A stretch of DNA of 64,000 bases from JADHZC01 sp964409505 (GTDB taxonomy: Bacteria > Pseudomonadota > Alphaproteobacteria > Rickettsiales > Rickettsiaceae). Each line of letters opens with the position of its first letter. The stretch's first letter is position 1. The position numbers and the translations under genes were made by a program. Below the pieces are notes generated by a model. It was not told where the DNA came from and ran no database searches. It saw only the letters and a program-made list of their open reading frames with translations. Of this stretch, positions 27,356 through 36,791 are shown in pieces. Location of the stretch: positions 1 through 64,000 of the forward strand of contig CAYPDK010000009.1 in the NCBI GenBank assembly GCA_964409505.1, written 5' to 3'.

Positions 27356-28231
27356 TTAATCCAATCTAAAATATTTTAAGAAACTCGATTTAGGAGATAG
27401 AATAAATGATGTATTTTCCTTAAATGCTGTTTCATAGGCAAGAATAGTTTTATAAAAAACATAAAATTCTGGATCCTTACTATAAGCAGTATTATAAATT
27501 TTAGCAGCTTCTTGATCTCCAGCTGCTTTAATTTTTTGAGCCTCCATGTATGCATTAGATAGAAGTATAGTTACTTCCTTATCTGCTTTAGATCTTATTT
27601 TTTGTCCTTCCTCTACCCCTTCTGCTCGTATTTGTTTTGCTTCTTTTTCTCTTTCTGTTTGCATTCTTCTGTATATAGCAGAAGCATTCTCAGAGGGCAG
27701 GTCTGATTTTAATATCCTAACATCTATGATCTCAATACCGAAATTCTTAGATTCTGAGTCTACACTATCTTTTATAGCATTCATAAGCTTAGCTCGTTTT
27801 TCTGAGAGGAGAGCATTTAAAGGAACCTTTCCTATTATCTTACGCATAGAAGATTCCATAATTCTATTTAAACGTACTTCCATACCTTGTAGATTAAAAA
27901 CAGTCTTAAAGAAAATTACTGGGTCAGAAATTTTAAATTTTAAAAAAGCATCAACAAGAATTCTTTTACCATCAGAAGCGGTAAGTTCTTTGGCTTCAAA
28001 GTTGATATTTAATATCCTATCATCAAACAGTACCTTATTTTGTATAAAAGGTAATTTAAACCTTAAACCAGGAGTATGAATTACCCTTACAGCCTCTCCA
28101 AACTGAAATACTACTGCTTTACTAATTTCCTGAACTATAAAAACAGACTCACTTATAATAAAAATTATAATAAAAATTATAGCAGAAATTACATATATCT
28201 TTATTGGGTTTGTAAATAAGTTTTTCATCAA
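27356..28231 (-). CDS. hflC: Protease modulator HflC (SPFH)
   Basis: A 291-residue inner-membrane SPFH protein with one N-terminal transmembrane helix (about 9-31), a band-7 domain starting IVQEISKAVVFQFGEAVRVI, and a long Ala/Glu/Lys-rich helix (EREKEAKQIRAEG). It forms the HflKC cage around FtsH and regulates membrane-protein degradation. It lies 17 bases downstream of hflK. Confidence 0.96.
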   Translation of the reverse strand: MMKNLFTNPIKIYVISAIIFIIIFIISESVFIVQEISKAVVFQFGEAVRVIHTPGLRFKLPFIQNKVLFDDRILNINFEAKELTASDGKRILVDAFLKFKISDPVIFFKTVFNLQGMEVRLNRIMESSMRKIIGKVPLNALLSEKRAKLMNAIKDSVDSESKNFGIEIIDVRILKSDLPSENASAIYRRMQTEREKEAKQIRAEGVEEGQKIRSKADKEVTILLSNAYMEAQKIKAAGDQEAAKIYNTAYSKDPEFYVFYKTILAYETAFKENTSFILSPKSSFLKYFRLD

Positions 28232-28248
28232 ATTTTCTGTATTTTTAG

Positions 28249-29343
28249 TTATTTGTTATTTCGATTCTCAAGTTGCTTTAATATATCCATATGAGGTAGG
28301 AGACCTTTTGTATCCATTACATATATGTTACTCCTTTCAAGTACAGAACTTATCATTTCAAGTCCTAGTCTATCTTTGGTAATTTGTTTAAAATTAATAT
28401 ATTCTGAATATATGGAATTAAATCTTGCTACTTCTCCCTTGGCTCTTAGCACTATTTGTTCTTTATATGCTTCAGATTCCTGAAAAATTTTAGAAGCTTC
28501 ACCTCTTGCTTTAGGAAGTACGTCATTACTATATGATTGAGCTTGATTTATTTCTTTTTCCTTATCAGCTTTAGACGTTTGCACATCCCGATATGATTTT
28601 ATTACCTCTTTTGGAGGTTCTGCCTTGAGTAATTGTACCTGTTCTAATTCAACACCTATATTATATTGATCTAACATTGACTGAATTAGTCGCTCAATTT
28701 TTTCTGTAATTTCTTGCTTTCGGTCGGATAACACAGAAGAAATATTACTATTTCCTATAATTTCTCTTATAGCACTTTCAGCTATAGCTTTTACTGTAGA
28801 ATCGGGATCACGTACATTAAAGACATAATCTTTAAAGTTGCTAATATGCCACATTACATCAGCATTTAATTCAATGATATTCTCATCTCCAGTAAGCATA
28901 ATACTCTCACTTAAAATATCATTTCCACCACTATTTTCGTAATTACTACTTGCAACTCTTCTTGTATTACTAAAAATATTTTGTTGTGTACTAAAAGCGT
29001 TTGACCTGTAACCTATCTCTATTCTTCGTGACCTATTAATTTCTGCTACTATTTTGCTCTCTAAGGGAGCGGGTAGATGGTAATTCAAACCAGGCAGACC
29101 TAACCTATTGAATTTTCCAAATCTTGTAATTATAGCCTGAGATCCTTCTTTTATGGAGTAAAAACCAGAAGCCAGCCAAATCAAGACCAAAATAACTATC
29201 AACCCATAAATTATGGTATAATTCATGTTGTATTGATTAAGATTAAAGTTAAAAAAGTCACTGCCTTTTTTAGAAACGCTAAATATATTCTTTTCCGGAG
29301 GATCATCCCAAGGAGATCTTACAAAATTTTTAAAAAAACTCAT
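28249..29343 (-). CDS. hflK: Protease modulator HflK (SPFH)
   Basis: A 364-residue partner of HflC. The characteristic proline/aromatic start WDDPPEKN is followed by a transmembrane helix at about residues 43-64, an SPFH domain (EGSQAIITRFGKFNRLGLPG) and a long helical segment. An unusual Ser/Asn-rich insert (about 108-140, including NTRRVASSNYENSGGND) sits inside the band-7 domain. It is divergent from mrp. Confidence 0.95.
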   Translation of the reverse strand: MSFFKNFVRSPWDDPPEKNIFSVSKKGSDFFNFNLNQYNMNYTIIYGLIVILVLIWLASGFYSIKEGSQAIITRFGKFNRLGLPGLNYHLPAPLESKIVAEINRSRRIEIGYRSNAFSTQQNIFSNTRRVASSNYENSGGNDILSESIMLTGDENIIELNADVMWHISNFKDYVFNVRDPDSTVKAIAESAIREIIGNSNISSVLSDRKQEITEKIERLIQSMLDQYNIGVELEQVQLLKAEPPKEVIKSYRDVQTSKADKEKEINQAQSYSNDVLPKARGEASKIFQESEAYKEQIVLRAKGEVARFNSIYSEYINFKQITKDRLGLEMISSVLERSNIYVMDTKGLLPHMDILKQLENRNNK

Positions 29344-29551
29344 AAACTCATAAATTAATTTTAAATAACTAAATTTTAAAATTTGTCAAATATTAACAAA
29401 GCACCTATCAATCGAAACACCTACATATATAAACTATTACAACTTGTTAATACAGGACACAAAAGCCTAAATAATGATTTAAGACTGATTATTTGATATT
29501 TTATCTTGTTCTAAGTATCATTGATATCTGAATTTCTGTATAATTGCAAGT

Positions 29552-30583
29552 ATGAAAAATTTACTTGAAGAACAAATGCGCAAAACTATTGAAAATAGTG
29601 ATCTAAATAAGTTATATGGCTTGAATCAAAATTCACTTAGCATTAAGATCAATTCGAGATTTATATACCTTATTTTCAAGGTAGAGAAGCATTTTTATGA
29701 TAAAATTGATGTGATTAAGAAATATCTTTTTCAAGTGTTGTTAAAAAATCACTCTGAAAGAATAATAAAAATTATATTCACTAATGATACAAGTAATAGC
29801 CTCTCTGAAAATGGACCTATAAATCAGACAGTAAACCAAAAAAATAAATTATATAAATTAGCAAAAAAAACTATTCTAATTTCTTCTTGCAAAGGTGGCG
29901 TAGGTAAATCTACTATGAGTGCTTTAATAGGACAAAAATTATCAAAAAAATTTGGTAAAAGCGTAGCAATCTTGGATGCAGATATTTATGGTCCCTCTAT
30001 TCCAAGCATTTTTAATATGAAAGAGACACCTAAAATAGATATAAATACAAAAAAAATGATACCTCCATATTCAAAAGGAGTATATTTAAATTCTATAGGT
30101 TTTTTAATCGAAGATAGTTCTGTAGCATTAAGGGCTCCTATTGTCAATAAAGCTCTACACCAGCTCTTGCTTGGGTCCTTATGGAAAGAAAACTTGGATT
30201 ATATGATAATTGATACTCCTCCTGGAACGGGTGACATACATCTTAGTTTATTACAAAATTATGAAATAGATTTTGCTATACTTATTACTACACCTCAGAA
30301 AATTTCAGAGATAAACGTTTCTAGAACTATAGATTTATATCGAAAATTTAATTTGGAGATACGGGGTGTAATAGAAAATATGAGCTACTTTTTAGATAAT
30401 ACAAAGAAAGAAGTGAAGATCTTTTCTGGAAATAGCGCAGATCAAATATCATCTAAGTATAATATACCTATCATCGACAAGGTACCTCTTACACTTGGAC
30501 TATCTGAGACATGTGACCTTGGAGACAATTTGGATAAATTTTTTAATCTGATCTCTTTTAATTGTCAGAACAAAATACTGTAA
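29552..30583 (+). CDS. mrp: Iron-sulfur carrier ATPase Mrp/ApbC family
   Basis: A 343-residue P-loop protein that binds and transfers Fe-S clusters. The deviant Walker A is SCKGGVGKST, with DADIYGPSIPS and the IDTPPGTGD strand. The N-terminal ~95 residues are a weak MIP18-like domain. The CxxC cluster-bridging motif of E. coli Mrp is absent: the equivalent segment reads ENMSYFLDNTKKEVKIFSG. Loss of CxxC is also known in some alphaproteobacterial Mrp proteins. A weak hairpin with T5 (30588-30615) follows. Confidence 0.92.
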   Translation: MKNLLEEQMRKTIENSDLNKLYGLNQNSLSIKINSRFIYLIFKVEKHFYDKIDVIKKYLFQVLLKNHSERIIKIIFTNDTSNSLSENGPINQTVNQKNKLYKLAKKTILISSCKGGVGKSTMSALIGQKLSKKFGKSVAILDADIYGPSIPSIFNMKETPKIDINTKKMIPPYSKGVYLNSIGFLIEDSSVALRAPIVNKALHQLLLGSLWKENLDYMIIDTPPGTGDIHLSLLQNYEIDFAILITTPQKISEINVSRTIDLYRKFNLEIRGVIENMSYFLDNTKKEVKIFSGNSADQISSKYNIPIIDKVPLTLGLSETCDLGDNLDKFFNLISFNCQNKIL

Positions 30584-30894
30584 ACTTTGCCTTCAAAGAC
30601 TTTCAAGGCATTTTTATATATAAATCTTATATATAAATCTTTTTATTTAGAAAATAAAAATTATTAAAGCATATAGAGACGCTTGATAAAAACTTAAAGA
30701 GTCCAAGTAAAACTATCGGTAAAATACTAGTGCCGTAAGTAATACAAGGAATCAGATACGATATATTAAAAAACGGCAAGGTCTTCTCTTTATTAATTGT
30801 TACTATGTAATTTTTTACTGAGAAGGTTTTGCCTGCTAAGTACTAAAGCATTCTTGCAAAATAAAGACTTAAGAGCCTATTATCTTCTAATACT
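30584..30894. other. Gap between mrp and phasin genes
   Basis: A 311-base convergent intergenic region. It begins with a small terminator-like hairpin and otherwise shows no ORF, repeat or RNA gene that I recognise. Confidence 0.4.
30588..30615 (+). terminator. Weak rho-independent terminator after mrp
   Basis: TGCCTT (30588-30593) pairs with AAGGCA (30605-30610) around an 11-nt loop, followed by TTTTT. It sits immediately after the mrp stop. The stem is short, hence low confidence. Confidence 0.4.
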
Positions 30895-31347
30895 TCATTT
30901 TGTCTCTTGTTTCGCCATAGGAGAAAATAAAGATTCCACACCTTCCACATAAGTATTTTTAAAACTATCTAATAGATTCAGAGCTGTTGTTGAATAAACA
31001 CCTAAAATAGTACTTATACAATCAAGATTAGACTCTACATTAGACTTAATATAATCCTTTTGCGATTCAAATAATTTTTGTGAATCACCAGATAGAACTG
31101 CTTCCTTATTTCTATTAAATGTTTCGTTAGAATTTTTTTGAAACGAGTCAACACAATTTTTCATACTTGACTGTACTTTTTCAGTAGATGTTTTACTTAT
31201 CTTGGTAAAATTGTCTATATTAGATTTTGTCATCTCCGTGACCTTATTATAATCAATGTTATTCAAATTATTAATATCAAAAGCTCCTTGTAAATTAGGG
31301 TTCGTAGAAGTAAAAGATTTAAAGAAATCAAACATTATATTTTGCAT
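30895..31347 (-). CDS. Phasin family protein (PHB granule-associated)
   Basis: A 150-residue, Ser/Asn/Lys-rich helical protein with the phasin-2 pattern. An amphipathic first half (NYDKVTEMTKSNIDNF-like, about 30-60) is followed by heptads around Q and E (FESQKDYIKSNVESN) and the ending LLDSFKNTYVEGVESLF. Phasins coat polyhydroxyalkanoate granules. With phaB at 41.9 kb this supports PHB storage. Start may be ATG 31335 (MFDFFKSF). It is monocistronic and convergent with mrp. Confidence 0.75.
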   Translation of the reverse strand: MQNIMFDFFKSFTSTNPNLQGAFDINNLNNIDYNKVTEMTKSNIDNFTKISKTSTEKVQSSMKNCVDSFQKNSNETFNRNKEAVLSGDSQKLFESQKDYIKSNVESNLDCISTILGVYSTTALNLLDSFKNTYVEGVESLFSPMAKQETK

Positions 31348-31633
31348 TTTTTTTACGATTAAATTAGTGAAAAATATTGAATACTATGTGTAAATTCTAA
31401 AATGTATTTAGAGAAAACTAAATACATTTAATATAAAAATTTACAAAAAATATTTCTTAGTGGAGTTTATAACATAACGGTAATTATGTTCATAAAAATT
31501 TTGGCTTTCAATAAAAACATTTGTAAAAATAAAACCTTCTAAATGGGTATTATTTTAAGTATTATTTTAAATCAAAAAGTTTTATAATGCTTTAATCGAT
31601 TTAAAACTTGGTCTATAACTCATATTTTAACTA
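31348..31633. other. Intergenic region upstream of the DMT transporter
   Basis: A 286-base divergent gap between the phasin gene and the transporter. It contains an exact 12-bp tandem duplication GTATTATTTTAA at 31547-31570. No RNA gene or operator was recognised. Confidence 0.4.
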
Positions 31634-32512
31634 ATGATTAAAATAAGAAAAACATATTTAGAACGTACAACCTTTAAAATGAGCATTTTTTGGTTTCTTT
31701 TAAGCTTATTTGTGAGTGCTTGTAATGACTTAATCGCTAAGATTTTGGTTACAACTATCGGAAGTTTTGAAATTACGTTTTTTAGGTTCTTTTTTAGTAT
31801 ATTATTCTTGATTCCTTTCATTATAAGGGATGGAATTAGTACTTTAAAAAGTAATAATATAATTGTGCATCTAATAAGAGGAATATTACTTTTTTTGGCT
31901 ATAGTTAGTTGGAATTGGTCTTTGAAAATATTAAACCTCACAACGGCTACTGTTGTAAGTTTTACTATACCTATATTTACTCTTATTTTTAGTTTTGTCT
32001 TTTTAAAAGAAAAAATACACTTGGTCAGATGGGTGTTGACTATAGTGGTATTTATAGGGCTTGTGATTTTATTAAATCCTTATTTTCTTAGGTTTGAATT
32101 TCTTGTTATAGTTGCCTTTGGGTCTGTAATATTTTTCTCCATTCTTGACATTATAAATAAAAAACTCATTAATGTAGAAACTAATCTAAATATGATGTTT
32201 TTCTCATCTTTATTTGTTACAATAATTTCATTTTTTTTTGCACTAAAATTTTGGACTGCACCTGGTTTAAAGGATATTATTTTGTTTATTATTCTAGGAA
32301 TAAATGCGAATCTAATTTTATTTTTCCTTTTAAAGGCATTTTCACTTAGTGATCTTAATGTTTTGGCTCCATATAGGTATTTTGAGTTTGTGTTTTCTGC
32401 TATATTATCTTCTGGTATATTTCATGAGGTGTTGGACATTTATTTAATCATTGGCACATGTATAATTGTGCCAGCAGTCTATTTGATTTATAGACTTGGA
32501 AAAAAAATTTAG
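31634..32512 (+). CDS. EamA/DMT-family transporter
   Basis: A 292-residue protein with about ten predicted transmembrane segments arranged as two EamA repeats (roughly residues 15-140 and 150-285). The VVSFTIPIFTLIFSFVFLKE segment ending repeat 1 is the family hallmark. Members export or import amino acids, nucleotides or S-adenosylmethionine, and rickettsial relatives include SAM importers. The substrate cannot be assigned. The real start may be ATG at 31679 (MSIFWFLL). Overlaps the mlaC frame by one base. Confidence 0.85.
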   Translation: MIKIRKTYLERTTFKMSIFWFLLSLFVSACNDLIAKILVTTIGSFEITFFRFFFSILFLIPFIIRDGISTLKSNNIIVHLIRGILLFLAIVSWNWSLKILNLTTATVVSFTIPIFTLIFSFVFLKEKIHLVRWVLTIVVFIGLVILLNPYFLRFEFLVIVAFGSVIFFSILDIINKKLINVETNLNMMFFSSLFVTIISFFFALKFWTAPGLKDIILFIILGINANLILFFLLKAFSLSDLNVLAPYRYFEFVFSAILSSGIFHEVLDIYLIIGTCIIVPAVYLIYRLGKKI

Positions 32513-32541
32513 TGAATATATTAAACAATAGTGGATTTAGT

Positions 32542-33138
32542 ATGAAATTGAAAAAATGGTGCCTTAATTTATTATTTATTATCGTTCTGAATAAAACAGA
32601 ATTATCTTTTTGTAAAGAGACTGAAAATTTAGAGCTTTATTTATATATTCAAAGACTTTTAGATCAGGGATACAACTTATTACAGAACAAAAGTCTTTCT
32701 GAGCAAGAAAAATTTGCATGTATTGAAAGTATTGTAATAGAAAATTTTGATATTGATTGGATGTTTAGTTATATTGTAAGAGATATTAACAAAAATGATA
32801 TTTTTAATAAAAACTTTACAAAATTAAGAGAAGCCTATGCATATTTCTTATCTTCTGTATATTATAAGTACACGCTTATGTACAAAGGAGAAAAGGTTCA
32901 CGTGCAAAACGTACATTTTATCAAAAAGGATTTTTTTGTTGTTAAAACTGAGCTAGAAAAAACTATAGATTTTGCTCTAAGTATGGATTATATTCTGCAT
33001 TTTAAGAATGAGAACTATAAAATTATTGACATAATTACAGAAGGCATAAGTTTAATTAGTTCTCACAAAGATATGTTCTCTTTTTACATATCAGAGCTTG
33101 GAGTAGAGGAACTAATAAGACGTCTCTTACAATCGTAA
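32542..33138 (+). CDS. mlaC: MlaC/Ttg2D family lipid-transport periplasmic protein
   Basis: A protein of about 198 residues from ATG 32542 (a GTG at 32512 is also in frame). It has an N-terminal signal peptide (MKLKKWCLNLLFIIVLNK), then the MlaC helical-plus-sheet fold. The segments YKYTLMYKGEKVHVQNVHF, IDFALSMDYILHF and IIDIITEGISLI match the family pattern 'VEGVSLV'. MlaC shuttles phospholipid between the outer-membrane and inner-membrane Mla complexes. Other mla genes are absent here. The gene follows the DMT transporter directly. Confidence 0.8.
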   Translation: MKLKKWCLNLLFIIVLNKTELSFCKETENLELYLYIQRLLDQGYNLLQNKSLSEQEKFACIESIVIENFDIDWMFSYIVRDINKNDIFNKNFTKLREAYAYFLSSVYYKYTLMYKGEKVHVQNVHFIKKDFFVVKTELEKTIDFALSMDYILHFKNENYKIIDIITEGISLISSHKDMFSFYISELGVEELIRRLLQS

Positions 33139-33290
33139 CAAACACTGTAAAAAAATACGTAAAACAATAAAAAGAGCTGTTTAGTTGCATATTAATAAGA
33201 TGTCCATTTAGGTATTTAAACTTCTCTGTATCTAGTTTGCTCAGGACTCTTTTTATAAATTTTCTTAGCCTAATATATTTTGTACTATGA

Positions 33291-33703
33291 TCTATAAGCC
33301 GGATTCTGTTCAACTCCAAGAGGAGTCATTGCAGTTATTTATCTGGGATAATTATTACTAATTACCTCAAGCGACCCACCCGCATCACTAATAATAGACA
33401 ACTAGAAAAATTTCTACTTCTATATAGAGTAAAATAGAGTAAAATTTTTAGACGCTCTTTGGTCTTGCTCTTAGTGGGGTTTACAAATACAGTTTATGTC
33501 ACCACAAACCAGGTGCGCTCTTACCGCACCATTTCACCCTTACCTAAAAATTAGGCGGTATATTTTCTGTTGCACTTGCCTTAGGCTTGACACCCACTGG
33601 ACGTTATCCAGCACTACGTCTATTTAGAGTCCGGACTTTCCTCAGGAAATTTTTCCTAAAATTACCTGCAACTGCACAATCATAGTACCCGGCTAGTCTA
33701 GCA
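33291..33703 (-). ncRNA. rnpB: RNase P RNA
   Basis: The catalytic RNA that removes tRNA 5' leaders, on the minus strand. Read in its own sense, the conserved GAGGAAAGTCCGGAC block (about 33630-33644) lies near the 5' end. GGTAAGGGTGAAA (about 33530-33543) marks the core, and ACAGAATCCGGCTTAT (about 33293-33309) the 3' end. The length (~410 nt) fits type A RNAs. An AT-rich stretch with the duplicated AGAGTAAAAT (33424-33444) looks like a variable helix. Ends are approximate. Confidence 0.93.
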
Positions 33704-33775
33704 CAAAATTTTTAAACTCAAAAGAACAATTTGGATAAAAATCCTATCACTGCAAATATCTATCTCATTTTAGAA

Positions 33776-34435
33776 TCAGTTCGAATTTAAATTTTTTAAA
33801 AAATTAATAATATATTCTACTCCTCTTGTATCTATAGAGTGAGCCAAATTTTTTAAAATATATTTAGAAAATTTGATATTATTTTGAGTAAGAACGTCTG
33901 ATATATGCTCTAGTGAGTTCACTGGTAGTATCTCATCCTCTTCTCCATGAATTAAACAAAATGGAGTATTTTTATTCAAAATAACATCTGGTACAAATAT
34001 TTTTGAGGAAAGGCTAATCATAGCCTTAAACGGAGTTTCATTATTTTGAATAAGGGTAAGATAGTTTCCTACTATTCCTCCTTGTGAAAATCCTATGATA
34101 ACGGTTTCCTTGTTAGTAAGAGATAATTCTCGTTGCTTTATATTTATTAGTTGATAAATTATGTTAATATTGGCTTCAAGTAGTTGTTTCATTTTTTTTT
34201 CAGATCTATCAAGACAACTGTACCACTGTCTTCCAAAAGCAGCCATATCATAAGCCTCAATCCCGTTAGGAGCTATATAATATGTATTTGGAAAATGAGT
34301 CTGAAAAAAAGGTACAAGGGTTATGAGATCGTTCCCATCAGATCCTAAACCGTGTAAAAAGACTACTAGCTCTTCTACTTTACTCGAAAGAGAATTTTTT
34401 TGTGGATAATAAGAAAAATTTTTTTTTGTATGCAT
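33776..34435 (-). CDS. Alpha/beta-hydrolase carboxylesterase (YpfH/PHLA family)
   Basis: A 219-residue phospholipase/carboxylesterase-type hydrolase. The oxyanion-region FLHGLGSDGND (about 26-36), nucleophile elbow GFSQGG (about 114-119), an Asp in HGEEDEILP and a His in LAHSID complete the catalytic triad. These enzymes hydrolyse short acyl esters or thioesters. It starts 5 bases after motB, so it is the last gene of the tadA-motA-motB run. Confidence 0.88.
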   Translation of the reverse strand: MHTKKNFSYYPQKNSLSSKVEELVVFLHGLGSDGNDLITLVPFFQTHFPNTYYIAPNGIEAYDMAAFGRQWYSCLDRSEKKMKQLLEANINIIYQLINIKQRELSLTNKETVIIGFSQGGIVGNYLTLIQNNETPFKAMISLSSKIFVPDVILNKNTPFCLIHGEEDEILPVNSLEHISDVLTQNNIKFSKYILKNLAHSIDTRGVEYIINFLKNLNSN

Positions 34436-34440
34436 AAATA

Positions 34441-35286
34441 TTATTTAGAAAGTAAAAAATTAGAAGGTATAGTTTTATATTTAGATCTTAAAAATTTTTG
34501 ATTTAAAACTATTAAAGAAATTCTTATATTTTTTTCACTATATGGGTCCTCTTTCATTAATGGATCTGTATCTGCATTTCCAGAAATTTGTAGAATTTTT
34601 TCTGACATTTGAGAAGAAGTTTCCGCAAAATATTTTCTCACTTCATTTGCTCTGCTGGAAGATAATTTCCATACATCAATATGAGGATTCACATCATTTT
34701 TTTTTAACTTTCTAGTATGTCCCTCTATACTCAAAAAATTATTTTTCTTAGATAAGATATCTGATAAATTGAATAAAATTTTCTCCATGTAAGGAAACAT
34801 TTTATCTGAATTAGGTTTAAACATAGGTCTATTATTAGAATCTGTAATTTGTATCCTTAATCCTTGAGAAGTTATATCTAAAAAAATACTATCTTGATTT
34901 GCTTTTATATATTCATTTTTTAGTAGATCTTGAATAATATTCTTAAAGTTTTCTTTATCTAAATTAGTAAGACTCTGATCTTTTAAGAGATTATCATATT
35001 CATTTAATTGAAAAATTTTCTTTTTTTCACTATTTAGTAAATTTTTAGATTCATTAATACCTATATTACTAGAATTCTCACTTTTTTTATTTTTCGAAAA
35101 ATATTCAGATAATCCTTGAAGAGTTTCCTCACTTGAAATACTAATCAACCACATAAGCAAGAAGAAAGCCATCATAGCTGTAACAAAATCAGCATAGGCA
35201 ATTTTCCAATTACCGTGAGATCCTCCTCCTCCCTCGTGAGTGTAGTATTTTTTGACTTTTCTTATTTGAGGTTTTGTTTTAGGCAT
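34441..35286 (-). CDS. motB: Flagellar motor stator MotB
   Basis: A 281-residue stator protein. The N-terminal basic tail is followed by a single transmembrane helix with the proton-carrying Asp33 in AYADFVTAMMAFFLLMWL. A plug/linker follows, then a C-terminal OmpA-like peptidoglycan-binding domain (SIEGHTRK, WKLSSSRANEVRKYF). The Asp and His-Gly-Asn-Trp-Lys context is conserved as in functional MotB. It is encoded 40 bases after motA in the same operon. Confidence 0.93.
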   Translation of the reverse strand: MPKTKPQIRKVKKYYTHEGGGGSHGNWKIAYADFVTAMMAFFLLMWLISISSEETLQGLSEYFSKNKKSENSSNIGINESKNLLNSEKKKIFQLNEYDNLLKDQSLTNLDKENFKNIIQDLLKNEYIKANQDSIFLDITSQGLRIQITDSNNRPMFKPNSDKMFPYMEKILFNLSDILSKKNNFLSIEGHTRKLKKNDVNPHIDVWKLSSSRANEVRKYFAETSSQMSEKILQISGNADTDPLMKEDPYSEKNIRISLIVLNQKFLRSKYKTIPSNFLLSK

Positions 35287-35326
35287 TTTGCAATCAATTA
35301 GTACAATATTGAATTAAGTAAACACA

Positions 35327-36178
35327 TTACTGTGGATTCGTAAGATATTCTTCAAGCTCAGAAAAAGAAGGACGGAATTTATAAGCTATAGATTTTCTTA
35401 TAATTTCTACTACTATTATAGGTGGATATCCATCAAAATATGTTAAAATACCTATTTTAGTAGTATTTATAATCATTATTTCATATTTTGAATATTTTGC
35501 TAAGAATTCAGATATAGGTCCAAATAATCCGTAAGAAAAAAATATTCCGGCAAAAGTACCTACCAATGCAGCAGCTATCAAGCCTCCTAGGACTTCCGGA
35601 GGCTCTGCTACGCTTTTCATAGTAATAATAACTCCAAGAACAGCCGCAATTATTCCAAGAGCAGGAAGAGCATCAGATAAAGATGAAAAAACTTTGTTAG
35701 GAATTCCTACCTCTTCTTTAAATCTTTCTAGCTCATAATCTAATATTTCTTCAAAATTATATTTATTTTCTACCCCCATAATCATAAGCCTGAAATTATC
35801 TATAATAAAATTTTTTGCTTTTTCATCCTTTATAAAGCTTAATTCTTGAAATAATACACTAGATTCCGGATCTTCTATATGTTTTTCTACAGATAATAGC
35901 CCATCTTTTTTTATTAAATTTAATACATCAAAGAAAAATTTTAAGAATTTTAGAATATCTGTTTTTGTGTAAGGAGAACCTCGTACCAAAAATTTTAATG
36001 ATTTCAGAGAAATTACAATATATCTTAGAGGATTTGATACAAAAACTCCTGCAACTCCAGCCCCTAGTATTATAACAAATTCACTTGGTTGCCATAATAA
36101 TATTAAATCTCCATTAGCAGATACATAACCCGCTACAATAGATACGAGAAGTATTACAAGACCTATAATAAACGTCAT
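35327..36178 (-). CDS. motA: Flagellar motor stator MotA
   Basis: A 283-residue membrane protein with four transmembrane helices (two near the N terminus, two around 165-225). DALPALGIIAAVLGVIITM and the following GGLIAAALVGTFAGIFFSYG form the conserved pore half. MotA surrounds MotB and conducts ions to drive flagellar rotation. It begins the motA-motB pair, 32 bases after tadA. The key cytoplasmic charged residues could not be checked reliably by eye. Confidence 0.94.
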   Translation of the reverse strand: MTFIIGLVILLVSIVAGYVSANGDLILLWQPSEFVIILGAGVAGVFVSNPLRYIVISLKSLKFLVRGSPYTKTDILKFLKFFFDVLNLIKKDGLLSVEKHIEDPESSVLFQELSFIKDEKAKNFIIDNFRLMIMGVENKYNFEEILDYELERFKEEVGIPNKVFSSLSDALPALGIIAAVLGVIITMKSVAEPPEVLGGLIAAALVGTFAGIFFSYGLFGPISEFLAKYSKYEIMIINTTKIGILTYFDGYPPIIVVEIIRKSIAYKFRPSFSELEEYLTNPQ

Positions 36179-36210
36179 ATATTTTAAATAACTTTACAAG
36201 TGACAGAGAA

Positions 36211-36696
36211 CTATATCATATTAAATTTTTTATCTTGTCTGAGAGTAAAAAAAAATTTCTTCAGCAATGCGACAGAATTTTTTTCTAAAATTCCTGAATA
36301 TATTTCAGTATTTTTAATCTTGTGGTAGATTGTACTAGACATATTTTTATTACTCTCAAGACCTCCAAATTTTGTATCTGGAGCTGCGTAGTATATTTTA
36401 GCTACTCTAGATCTAAAAATTGCCTCACAACACATAAGGCATGGTTCTAGAGTAATATAGATACTACAATTAGTAAGATATTTACTTTTAGTTTTTCTCA
36501 GAGCTTTGAATATTGCTATCATTTCTGCGTGCATTATGGGATTATTATATGTTTCGACTAAATTATGAGCTTTAGATAAGACATTTTTTTTTTCGTCATG
36601 AATAACACATCCTATAGGGACTTCCTTTTTATCAAAAGCTCTTTTTGCTTCTAGGAGTGCCTGTCTCATAAAATCATCAGTGGCTGAATTTAGCAT
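36211..36696 (-). CDS. tadA: tRNA-specific adenosine deaminase TadA
   Basis: A 161-residue zinc deaminase that converts A34 to inosine in tRNA-Arg(ACG). The zinc site is HAE (56-58), with the catalytic Glu58, plus PCLMC (85-89). Full length for the family. Its stop is 32 bases upstream of motA, so this RNA-modification gene probably shares a transcript with the flagellar stator genes. Confidence 0.95.
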   Translation of the reverse strand: MLNSATDDFMRQALLEAKRAFDKKEVPIGCVIHDEKKNVLSKAHNLVETYNNPIMHAEMIAIFKALRKTKSKYLTNCSIYITLEPCLMCCEAIFRSRVAKIYYAAPDTKFGGLESNKNMSSTIYHKIKNTEIYSGILEKNSVALLKKFFFTLRQDKKFNMI

Positions 36697-36791
36697 AAAT
36701 ATATATTTATGATTATACAGAAATTCTGAGAAAAATTTAAAAAAACTGTTTCTCAGTAGACATAAAACTAAGTAGTAGTGTTAAATATATT

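Noticed and set aside
27546..28079. Long plus-strand frame (177 codons)
   Set aside because: It is antisense to hflC, which is clearly real on the minus strand.
33056..33319. Minus-strand frame of 87 codons near the RNase P RNA
   Set aside because: It overlaps the end of mlaC and the 3' end of rnpB and has no known similarity.
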